From Stutzerimonas kunmingensis (lineage in GTDB: Bacteria; Pseudomonadota; Gammaproteobacteria; Pseudomonadales; Pseudomonadaceae), in assembly GCF_014764705.1 (NCBI RefSeq), contig NZ_JACXXG010000014.1, forward strand, positions 45,837-109,836: a DNA stretch of 64,000 nt. Reading direction: 5' to 3'. Of the stretch, positions 38,920-44,850 are shown in pieces (position 1 is the first letter of the stretch; each line of letters starts with the position of its first letter). Made by a program: the position numbers and the translations under genes. The notes beneath the pieces are model-generated. The model ran no database searches. It was not told where the DNA came from and saw nothing but the letters and a program-made list of their open reading frames with translations.

Positions 38920-39679
38920 AGGAATGCTGCTGCCGTTGATTCTGGCCAGTGGTCTGGCCTTCGCCGACACGCCGAAGGTGGATGAGGATGGTTTCACCCA
39001 TCCGCTGCGCAATCTGGAGTTCAATCCCGGTCTGGATCAGCGCGAGTTCGAGCGCGCCACCTTCCAGGCACTGGACGTCTACGATCCGTTCGAGTCGGTC
39101 AACCGGCGCATCTACCACTTCAACTATCGGCTCGATCAGTGGGTGATGCTGCCGGTGGTGCGCGGCTATCGCTACGTCACGCCGCGGCCGGTGCGCACTG
39201 GCGTGAGCAATTTCTTCAGCAACCTCGGCGAAGTGCCGACGCTGTTCAACAGCCTGGCTCAGCTCAAGGGCCAGCGCGCGGCGAACGCCACCGCACGTTT
39301 CCTGTTCAACAGCATCCTGGGTGTGGGCGGCCTCTGGGACCCGGCAACGCGTATGGGGCTGCCGCGTCAGAGCGAAGATTTCGGCCAGACCCTCGGTTAT
39401 TGGGGCGTTCCCCAGGGTCCGTACCTGATTCTTCCGGCGCTGGGCCCGTCCAACCTGCGCGACACCACGGGCCGCGTGGCCGACTTCGCCGTCGAGCGGC
39501 AGGTGGAGTTTCTGCAGTATTCCGAAACCACCGGCGGCGAGTTGAGCCTGACGGCGCTGCGGGCCGTCAATGCGCGGCATGTCACCAGCTTCCGCTACGG
39601 TCAGCTCAATTCGCCGTTTGAATACGAGAAGGTGCGCTACGTCTACAGCCGGGCGCGGGACTTGCTGGTAGAGGAATAA
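38912..39679 (+). CDS. mlaA: MlaA (VacJ) family outer-membrane lipid asymmetry protein
   Basis: The 255-residue protein has the MlaA core: YDPFESVNRRIYHFNYRLDQ, FFSNLGEVPTLFNSLAQ, ARFLFNSILGVGGLWD and FGQTLGYWGVPQGPY. MlaA removes misplaced phospholipids from the outer leaflet. The start is GTG 38912 (GGAG eight bases upstream) or ATG 38924. The signal peptide reads LASGLAFA and, unlike classical MlaA, has no lipobox cysteine, so it may not be lipidated. It is coupled to the upstream hydrolase. Confidence 0.85.
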   Translation: MAKGMLLPLILASGLAFADTPKVDEDGFTHPLRNLEFNPGLDQREFERATFQALDVYDPFESVNRRIYHFNYRLDQWVMLPVVRGYRYVTPRPVRTGVSNFFSNLGEVPTLFNSLAQLKGQRAANATARFLFNSILGVGGLWDPATRMGLPRQSEDFGQTLGYWGVPQGPYLILPALGPSNLRDTTGRVADFAVERQVEFLQYSETTGGELSLTALRAVNARHVTSFRYGQLNSPFEYEKVRYVYSRARDLLVEE

Positions 39680-39773
39680 CCCACTTTATCGATTGTTTGT
39701 AGCGATATTACGCACCCATTGATCGAAGCAACCCACCTACTCTTGGCGAATTCAACCCGAGAGGCATTCGATC

Positions 39774-39989
39774 ATGTTCCAGCGTGAAATTCTTTCCATC
39801 ACCAGCGGCCGTGCCACGTCCGATGGCGCCGGCGTCAGCCTGGCCCGCGTCTTCGGCGGCGCTGCCCCGGAGCGCTTCGATCCGTTCCTGATGCTCGACG
39901 AGTTCGGTTCCAACGACCCTGACGAGTACATTGCCGGCTTCCCGCCCCACCCACATCGCGGCTTCGAAACCATCACCTACATGCTCGAA
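39774..39989 (+). pseudogene. Pirin gene, 5' fragment (split by integrated element)
   Basis: 72 codons of a pirin-family gene start at ATG 39774 and end with CTC GAA, the last two codons being the integration core. They include the cupin metal-binding motif HPHRGFET. Beyond 39989 the frame continues for seven element-derived codons to TAA at 40011-40013. The rest of the gene lies at 50488-51114. A truncated product could still be made but lacks the second half of the first cupin and all of the second. Confidence 0.92.
39984..39989. other. attL core of the element
   Basis: CTCGAA at the left junction, between pirin sequence (CATCACCTACATG) and element sequence (CATAGGTGCAG). The same core occurs at the right junction. 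The reconstructed attP has imperfect inverted arms, GTATC then GCCCC on one side and the inverse of GTATC then GCACC on the other, which centre on the dinucleotide TC within the core. Confidence 0.85.
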
Positions 39990-40176
39990 CATAGGTGCAG
40001 ATACACAACGTAAATTCACCGCACTACTAATGCACACCTTCTGAAAATCAGAGTACACTCTTTTTCCGTGTCACCCCTTGCTGCGCCTATCGCGTAGCCA
40101 GATGACACACAGCCCCCACCATCACAGATCGAGGGTAGGTTTAGGAAAGAGTTTGATTCACAGGAGGATGTACTAG

Positions 40177-40632
40177 GTGACTGAAGCTTCAGAGGACAAG
40201 ACCAAGAGAAAATATCTCTCGATGCTCCGTGCCTATCCTTGGCACCATCAGCATTCTGTCTTCTATACAGATGAACCAACCTCCATTGCCCTGCTCGATG
40301 ACATGATCGCGTTTAAGCAGCTCCTACGCCGTCGCTATCCTCAACACCCGTTCCTAATACGAATCCAGCTCCTGAACCGGGAGAAGAAGCCCCAAGCCTT
40401 CCTGTCGATCTTGGCCCCAGCACGCATTGAAGACATTCAGGACATTGCAGACAAAACATTCTCGGCTGATGTGGTGGTGCTGGGACGTGTCTGCACAGAA
40501 CAGCGATTAGAGCGGATGGCATCTGTTATCAAAGCTCAGAAACCACATAACCTCGAACGCTTCTTTAACAAGCATCAGGTTAGAAGATGGTCATTGCTGA
40601 ACAAGCATTTGGTAATGAATAACGATGTTTAA
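40177..40632 (+). CDS. Unknown protein at the left end of the element (151 aa)
   Basis: GTG start at 40177 with CAGGAGG ten bases upstream. The product is basic and mixed alpha/beta, with MLRAYPWHHQHSVFYTDE, then LLRRRYPQHPFLIRIQ and a C-terminal FFNKHQVRRWSLLNKHL. I recognise no family. It is separated from the other element genes by 640 bp and seems to be its own transcription unit; that position next to the attachment site is where accessory cargo (for example immunity or defence genes) is often found in satellites. This role is inference only. Confidence 0.65.
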   Translation: MTEASEDKTKRKYLSMLRAYPWHHQHSVFYTDEPTSIALLDDMIAFKQLLRRRYPQHPFLIRIQLLNREKKPQAFLSILAPARIEDIQDIADKTFSADVVVLGRVCTEQRLERMASVIKAQKPHNLERFFNKHQVRRWSLLNKHLVMNNDV

Positions 40633-40715
40633 GCTACACACCCGATGTTTATTGCCTCCTGCACTACCAGATATGAAATAATTACAAATTAGTTGATTTT
40701 ATACCCCATATAGTA

Positions 40716-40743
40716 TTGTAATTTTAGAAAAACATGATATACT
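40716..40743 (+). promoter_or_regulatory. Putative sigma-70 promoter
   Basis: TTGTAA (40716-40721) and TATACT (40738-40743) with a 16-bp spacer, within the AT-rich control region. Confidence 0.45.
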
Positions 40744-40849
40744 CATCCCATCAGCTAAAGAATTGTTTTTTACGCTTAGCTCGCAATAAGACATACCAGC
40801 AAATGTATGTGTTATTTACGCCAAAGTGATAATTACTCCTTTAGAGCTA

Positions 40850-40879
40850 TATACAAAATCGCACTTCCGTGGTTATAAT
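40850..40879 (+). promoter_or_regulatory. Putative sigma-70 promoter of a leader RNA
   Basis: TATACA (40850-40855) and a perfect TATAAT (40874-40879) with an 18-bp spacer. Transcription would begin near 40886 and run toward the twin terminator-like hairpins before 41273. Confidence 0.5.
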
Positions 40880-40885
40880 AGGCTG

Positions 40886-41222
40886 AAGGGATAGGAAAAA
40901 TAAAAATCAAACTTTTCTTCTCTTTTGTGACTTCTCCTATTTTCTAAGCGTCTAAGTAGTATATCCCGGAAAACATACCCCACTCTTGTGGGTCTTGTGC
41001 TTTCTACAGTTTGTGTTCCTCTCCTCACGGACTCTGACATATGGTCTTGTTGAGGTGTTAAAAGAAGCTTTCCCGGCTTCTCTGCTTTAGCTTTCTGGTT
41101 TGAGGGAGCTTGGTAGTTGTTCAATGACGTAGGTTGCTCCTTTTGTTTTGCCGAACAGTTTAAGGGGCTTCTTTCCCCCTACGTTATTTTTATAAGGCGT
41201 CTGCAAAGGCGCCTCTTTTTTA
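40886..41222 (+). ncRNA. Candidate noncoding or attenuator leader RNA
   Basis: A strong promoter at 40850-40879 and terminator-like hairpins at 41163-41222 define a transcript of about 335 bases in which the forward strand has only very short frames. It could be a stable regulatory RNA, or a leader that attenuates the zinc-knuckle/helicase operon. Based on sequence signals only. Confidence 0.3.
41163..41222 (+). terminator. Two tandem terminator-like hairpins
   Basis: First hairpin: AGGGG and CCCCT arms within 41163-41180, followed nine bases on by TTATTTTT. Second: AGGCG (41195-41199) with CGCCT (41210-41214), followed by CTTTTTT. They lie 51 bases upstream of the gene at 41273 and so would attenuate it. 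Confidence 0.6.
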
Positions 41223-41272
41223 AATCTTTATTTGAATATCTTGAATATCAAAGTTAATTTGAGGAGATTCCT

Positions 41273-41578
41273 ATGCCTTTAGAAATTGAAAAGCACTGCA
41301 TCTGGTGCAATGCGAAGATGAAAACAAAGCGAGCGGACAAGCGCGTCTGTTCTTCAAAATGTCAGAACGAAATGTCATATGTCCACCGCCGTGATTATGG
41401 CTGGTTGACTAACGAAGAGTTTAGGCAAGTCATCCATAACCATATGGAGAACGGAACACACATCAATCCAGAACATCCGCTGGCGAGGCTTGACGCTGCC
41501 CTGGCTGAGTTTATTCGAGCCACCACAGCAGTTATTGAAGCTGCTACAGAACAAGAAGAAGGAGTATTTAATGCCTAA
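41273..41578 (+). CDS. Small zinc-knuckle protein A (101 aa)
   Basis: ATG at 41273 follows GAGGAG. The N-terminus holds a likely zinc site, CIWCNAKM then VCSSKCQNEM (CxxC plus CxxxC), followed by a helical C-terminus with DAALAEFIRATTAVIEAATE. Short proteins of this type occur in phages and satellites, often as regulators. Its stop overlaps the start of a second protein with the same Cys pattern by eight bases, so both are co-translated, possibly as partners. Confidence 0.7.
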   Translation: MPLEIEKHCIWCNAKMKTKRADKRVCSSKCQNEMSYVHRRDYGWLTNEEFRQVIHNHMENGTHINPEHPLARLDAALAEFIRATTAVIEAATEQEEGVFNA

Positions 41579-41786
41579 ATGCGTAATGTGCGATACCGAG
41601 CTTACAGGCCGATCAGACCAGTTCCTTTGCAGCAACCGATGCACCCTGCAAAGATTCAGGCTTCGACAGAAAGCAACACAAGATTTCAAAGACTTGCTGA
41701 TTAAGATCAAGTCTAAAGAAGCCCTTCACCTACTTGTGCAAGATTTACAGAATATGCTTGCAGAAGAACAAGTAAACGCAGACTGA
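41571..41786 (+). CDS. Small zinc-knuckle protein B (71 aa)
   Basis: ATG at 41571 is preceded by AGAAGGAGTATTTA. The product has CVMCDTEL and FLCSNRCTLQRF, the same CxxC plus CxxxC spacing as the upstream gene, then a helix-rich tail (FKDLLIKIKSKEALHLLVQ). The longer open frame from 41490 begins inside the upstream gene and is not meaningful. The two proteins look like diverged duplicates; function unknown. Confidence 0.7.
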   Translation: MPKCVMCDTELTGRSDQFLCSNRCTLQRFRLRQKATQDFKDLLIKIKSKEALHLLVQDLQNMLAEEQVNAD

Positions 41787-41911
41787 TACACAGCATTTAC
41801 TACTATTTTTGATGCTGTAAATCAACGATCCGTGCAACACCATCCCAACGCTAATTCATATCAAACATCGTTTGACGGGAGTGTATTGCCGAAAGAAAGG
41901 AGAAACGACAA

Positions 41912-42082
41912 TTGCGAAATGAAATATTCATCGGCTCGAAGAGCTATTCAAAAGAAACGTTGCTTTTGGATACATCATTGCTTTGCCTTCTACAGAAGAT
42001 GGCACGGGATACGGACAAGAGCGTCAGCGAGATTATCAACAACGTATTAGAGCGAGGTTTGGACAATGCCACGATTCAATGA
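41912..42082 (+). CDS. Ribbon-helix-helix-like protein 1 (56 aa, TTG start)
   Basis: A TTG at 41912 lies nine bases after AAAGGAG, and the frame closes at TGA 42080-42082. The product includes YSKETLLLDTSLLCLLQKMA followed by DKSVSEIINNVLERGL, the pattern of a short ribbon-helix-helix (Arc/CopG-like) protein: one strand, then helix A, turn, helix B. It overlaps the next gene by 17 bases. The competing frame at 41832-42050 has poor composition (many Arg, His, Cys) and lacks the overlap logic. Confidence 0.65.
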   Translation: MRNEIFIGSKSYSKETLLLDTSLLCLLQKMARDTDKSVSEIINNVLERGLDNATIQ

Positions 42083-42251
42083 ACAAGATTACAAGCGACT
42101 GAACCTGTTCATCTCAAACGAGATGTTTGCAGAGTTTCAAGAACTGAATGTTGGCAAAAGTATCCCGGCTATTTGTGTCAGGTTGCTGAAAAGCCACTTA
42201 CTTGACCTTCAGCTCAAAGCTGAATTTGCACGACTGAATAAGGAGCAGTAG
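42066..42251 (+). CDS. Ribbon-helix-helix-like protein 2 (61 aa)
   Basis: ATG at 42066 lies inside the end of the previous gene. The product, MPRFNEQDYKRLNLFISNEM then EFQELNVGKSIPAICVRLLK, again has strand-helix-helix character (LNLFIS as strand, MFAEFQELN as helix A, SIPAICVRLLKSHLL as helix B). A GAGG box six to ten bases upstream supports translation. It ends two bases before the next small gene. Confidence 0.65.
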   Translation: MPRFNEQDYKRLNLFISNEMFAEFQELNVGKSIPAICVRLLKSHLLDLQLKAEFARLNKEQ

Positions 42252-42253
42252 TT

Positions 42254-42430
42254 ATGCGCACACATCTGAACGACCGCAGTAAAGACGAGCTGATTGCAGT
42301 TATGCAGGCCCTCGGATTCACCAGCACCAACCACACACTAAACGTCATCATCACCCAAGCTTACAAACAAATCGTCCTAAACTCTCAACGCGAGGTAAAC
42401 ACCAATGAGCAACAAAGTAGTCAACATTGA
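42254..42430 (+). CDS. Ribbon-helix-helix-like or small DNA-binding protein 3 (58 aa)
   Basis: ATG at 42254 follows AAGGAGCAG. The frame closes at TGA 42428-42430, overlapping the helicase gene by 26 bases. The product has DRSKDELIAVMQALGF, then TLNVIITQAYKQIVLN, a helical pair that fits a small DNA-binding protein, possibly a third ribbon-helix-helix member. The overlap chain 41912-42082, 42066-42251, 42254-42430, 42405-43682 indicates one co-translated operon. Confidence 0.6.
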   Translation: MRTHLNDRSKDELIAVMQALGFTSTNHTLNVIITQAYKQIVLNSQREVNTNEQQSSQH

Positions 42431-43682
42431 CACCGCACGCGACACCGGTCTTGAGTACATCAAAAACAGATTCGTGCAGATTCCCAATATCAAGAGTCGT
42501 GCCGCGTTGATTCTCGACACCACAAATTTTGTTGAAGATATGAGTCTTAGCTTTCTGCACCGTTGTTACGTGCAAAACGGTGGTAAATTTGCCGGTAAAA
42601 CTCAGCGAGCAACAGAGGACTATCTTGTAGCGTGCCTGCCATTCTGTGCAGAAAAAGTATTCATACCTAATGCCCCTCGGATTGTTGGGCACAAGTTGAA
42701 TCTCTGGCATCCGCACCCCGTAAACGCATCGGGCAATGTGGTTACTAAAGAAGATGTTCCGCTGTACATTGAGTTTATGGAGCGCCTGTTCCCATTGGCT
42801 GATGAACGCCGCTTTATGCATTGGTGGATCGCTCACGCAGTTGTTAGACCTGAACGCAAGATCGTAGCAACGCCTGTGTTACGGAGCCCCCAGGGCACCG
42901 GTAAATCGTTCCTGACTGAGACTTTGCTGTTTTCCCTTATGGGACGCAACGCGGCAGTTGGCGACCTTGATCAGATCACCGGGCAGTTCCAAGACTTTGT
43001 TGTAGGCAAGACGGTTATCGCTTTGGACGAAGTTTATTGTGATAAGAAGCGTACTGTTGACGCGCTGAAGGTTTTCCAGTCGAACGACAAGGTTCTGATT
43101 AACCAAAAGCATAAGGCAGCGTATAGCATCGACAACTTTGTAAACTTCATAATCAACAGCAACGACTATGACCCTGTTGTATTTGAAAGCCACGACCGTC
43201 GATTCTTTATCCCGCAGTACATTGAACACCGCGAGAGCGCAGCAGAAACGCAGCAGTTCATCGAGACATTTGCAAACTGGATTACAAACAAAGGAGGCGC
43301 ACAGGTGATTAGAGACTTCCTCGAAACCATCAACCTCGATGCTTACAACCCCAAAGCACCGGCACCGATGACAGCGAGCAAGCAAGCTCGCATTGGGTAC
43401 AACTTCGAAGACCGCTTGATTCAGGCCGTAGAAGATTTGATTGCTAATGCCGAAGTCGTTAAGACGACTGAAGTACACAATCGTCTGCTGATGATGGATA
43501 ACGAGTTTTCGAACATTAAGGTGCGGAAGGTGGCCGCGACGTTGGAACAGTGCGGGTGCGTCATCAAGAAGACGACGAATTGCAATTATCAGATCACACC
43601 ACTTGGAAAATCTCGTGGATTGTCTGCTAACACCGCCCCCAAGGTACTCGAAGAGCGTACAGCCGACCTGAATGCCTTCTAA
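42405..43682 (+). CDS. SF3 replicative helicase, DUF5906-like
   Basis: The 425-residue protein has Walker A SPQGTGKS (161-168), Walker B VIALDEV (204-210), sensor-type NFIINSND (about 247-254) and an arginine finger region DRRFF (264-268): a complete superfamily 3 helicase as in phage and satellite DUF5906 primase-helicases. The N-terminal 130 residues are too short for a full primase and show no zinc motif, so it probably relies on a host or helper primase, or on an undetected primase. A winged-helix-like C-terminus (about 335-410) may bind the iterons directly downstream. Confidence 0.85.
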   Translation: MSNKVVNIDTARDTGLEYIKNRFVQIPNIKSRAALILDTTNFVEDMSLSFLHRCYVQNGGKFAGKTQRATEDYLVACLPFCAEKVFIPNAPRIVGHKLNLWHPHPVNASGNVVTKEDVPLYIEFMERLFPLADERRFMHWWIAHAVVRPERKIVATPVLRSPQGTGKSFLTETLLFSLMGRNAAVGDLDQITGQFQDFVVGKTVIALDEVYCDKKRTVDALKVFQSNDKVLINQKHKAAYSIDNFVNFIINSNDYDPVVFESHDRRFFIPQYIEHRESAAETQQFIETFANWITNKGGAQVIRDFLETINLDAYNPKAPAPMTASKQARIGYNFEDRLIQAVEDLIANAEVVKTTEVHNRLLMMDNEFSNIKVRKVAATLEQCGCVIKKTTNCNYQITPLGKSRGLSANTAPKVLEERTADLNAF

Positions 43683-43683
43683 T

Positions 43684-43798
43684 TATGGAGGATATTATGG
43701 AGCTATGGAGGATACTATGGATAATTAAAAAAAGTGCCTCCATACCTGTAAACCCCGTGCAATGCGGGCTTTAGAGATATTATGGAGCTATGGAGGAT
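43684..43798. repeat. Iteron cluster, candidate replication origin of the element
   Basis: The 7-mer TATGGAG occurs in forward orientation at 43684, 43696, 43704, 43781 and 43789; three of these extend to TATGGAGG. A degenerate copy is at 43716, and an inverted CCTCCATA at 43737-43744. A 23-bp segment is perfectly repeated at 43691-43713 and 43776-43798. The cluster begins two bases after the helicase stop codon. A helicase gene followed by direct repeats and AT-rich DNA is the usual layout of a replicon origin. Confidence 0.7.
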
Positions 43799-43972
43799 CA
43801 GGTGCATTTAATATTGAATTATTTGTAGGTAAGTCAATAAGAGCGAAAGCATTGAGCGAATATTGACGTAGACGTAGCGATAGCGAAGTCTAAGATTGCT
43901 TTTCCCGCCTTTCCAAGCGTCTCCCCCAAAAAACTAAACATCAAAGAATTTGGCTCATTCCGAGTCAATGCC

Positions 43973-43996
43973 CCGGACTCCTATTGTCCGGTTTTT
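43973..43996 (+). terminator. Rho-independent terminator after the helicase operon
   Basis: CCGGAC (43973-43978) pairs with GTCCGG (43986-43991) and is followed by five T. Confidence 0.8.
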
Positions 43997-44028
43997 ATAT
44001 AAACCATAAGTAAAAGAGGAAACAAAAT

Positions 44029-44514
44029 ATGACTACCAAGCAAAACAGCAAGCTTCACGTCCAACAGCCCCGAATTCTGGATCAGGGCGAGCTTGATGCT
44101 CGAATTGAAAAGGCAATTGAGCGTTACAAGGGTTCTCACGCTGCCTGCCATCGCGTAGATGAGCCAATCCTGATTCGATATACAGAAAAAGTTATTGAGC
44201 TTATTTCTCAAGGTTACACATTCAACACCAAGCTTCCTTGCCGGTCTGGTCCTAATGTATATGCGGGCTATTTCAATAAGCCTGCAAACCTTCAAGAAGA
44301 AGAGATCGAAGCTCTCAAGCTTGAAGTAGAAGAGAAGTATCGAAACGAAGTTGCCGAAGCAAATACCGCTAACGAAGAATTGTTGGCTCAGCAGCTTTAT
44401 GAAGCTGAGAAACGAAAGTTAGAGGAAGCAGAACGCACAAAGGATGAAAAGCTTCGTGAGCAGGCCCGTAAGGAAGCCGCTGACTACTTCGCCTCTATTA
44501 AGGAGAACAAATAA
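44029..44514 (+). CDS. Unknown protein upstream of tape measure, helical tail (161 aa)
   Basis: ATG at 44029 follows AAGAGGAAAC. The first 95 residues are mixed (YTEKVIELISQGYTFNTK, GYFNKPANLQ); residues 96-155 form a highly charged Glu/Lys/Ala helix or coiled coil. I recognise no family. Position (first of two small genes ending directly before a tape measure gene) is where tailed phages encode tail-assembly chaperones, so a chaperone role is a reasonable hypothesis. Its TAA shares a base with the next ATG (TAATG). Confidence 0.65.
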   Translation: MTTKQNSKLHVQQPRILDQGELDARIEKAIERYKGSHAACHRVDEPILIRYTEKVIELISQGYTFNTKLPCRSGPNVYAGYFNKPANLQEEEIEALKLEVEEKYRNEVAEANTANEELLAQQLYEAEKRKLEEAERTKDEKLREQARKEAADYFASIKENK

Positions 44515-44798
44515 TGGCTGACGTTAACTATATGATGAAGGGTATCGAACGTGCGATGGAACGTCAGAAGAAACAAGCTCTTGTTGCAGAGAAACAACCT
44601 CCTGTAGCTGCTAAAGCTCCCAAGAAAGTAGAAGAGCCTGAGCTTAAATCGAATCTCACTCAAGAAGAGGTGCAGTATTACGTGAATATGATTCACGAAG
44701 CGAACGCTCGTTCTCCAAGTCATCCAAACAACCCCACCAATCGCATCATTCGGGAAAGGTTGGAAGCAATGGGCCTTCAACCCACCAGCGCAGAATAA
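44514..44798 (+). CDS. Unknown small protein upstream of tape measure (94 aa)
   Basis: ATG at 44514 overlaps the previous stop; AAGGAG lies nine bases before it. The product has an N-terminal amphipathic helix (MMKGIERAMERQKKQA), a Lys/Pro/Ala/Glu linker and a C-terminal helical part with TQEEVQYYVNMIHEANAR. No family recognised. In lambda-like phages the gene pair before the tape measure is G and GT; here there is a one-base overlap and I see no slippery heptamer for a programmed frameshift. Confidence 0.65.
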   Translation: MADVNYMMKGIERAMERQKKQALVAEKQPPVAAKAPKKVEEPELKSNLTQEEVQYYVNMIHEANARSPSHPNNPTNRIIRERLEAMGLQPTSAE

Positions 44799-44802
44799 AG
44801 GA

Positions 44803-44826
44803 AAGGGGGCATTGCGCCCCCTTCCC
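44803..44826 (+). repeat. GC-rich hairpin before the tape measure gene
   Basis: GGGGGC and GCCCCC arms with A/G and T/C extensions form a strong stem centred near 44814. It lacks a following T run, so it may be an mRNA processing or stability element more than a terminator. Confidence 0.55.
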
Positions 44827-44850
44827 AAACACAAACAAAGGATAAAATAA

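Larger units (their letters stand above)
40633..41272. other. Regulatory region of the element without a supported protein gene
   Basis: This 640-bp, very AT-rich stretch holds at least two forward sigma-70-like promoters (about 40716 and 40850) and two successive forward hairpins with T-rich tails (41163-41180 and 41195-41221) just before the gene at 41273. A reverse frame at 40873-41124 starts with TTG and has no ribosome site. It is likely the main control region of the element. Confidence 0.55.
43683..44028. other. Gap between replication and tail-module operons
   Basis: This 346-bp stretch has no gene. It carries the iterons (to 43798), an AT-rich segment (43800-43870), a TAGAC...GTCTA hairpin near 43867-43892, and the terminator at 43973-43996, which separates upstream (replication) from downstream (tape measure) transcription. 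A promoter for the 44029 gene could lie in 43800-43970 but no clear boxes are seen. Confidence 0.55.

Noticed and set aside
40873..41124. 83-aa reverse frame in the control region
   Set aside because: It starts with TTG, has no Shine-Dalgarno site, has low-complexity composition, and lies antisense to promoter and hairpin signals.
41832..42050. 72-aa forward frame in the element
   Set aside because: It competes with the 41912-42082 frame, which has a better ribosome site, an RHH-like sequence and overlap with the next gene. The 72-aa product has an unnatural Arg/His/Cys/Trp-rich end.
43684..43798. Repeat cluster as a CRISPR array
   Set aside because: Repeat units are 7-23 bp with irregular spacing, lie next to a helicase gene, and no cas genes are present; iterons fit better.
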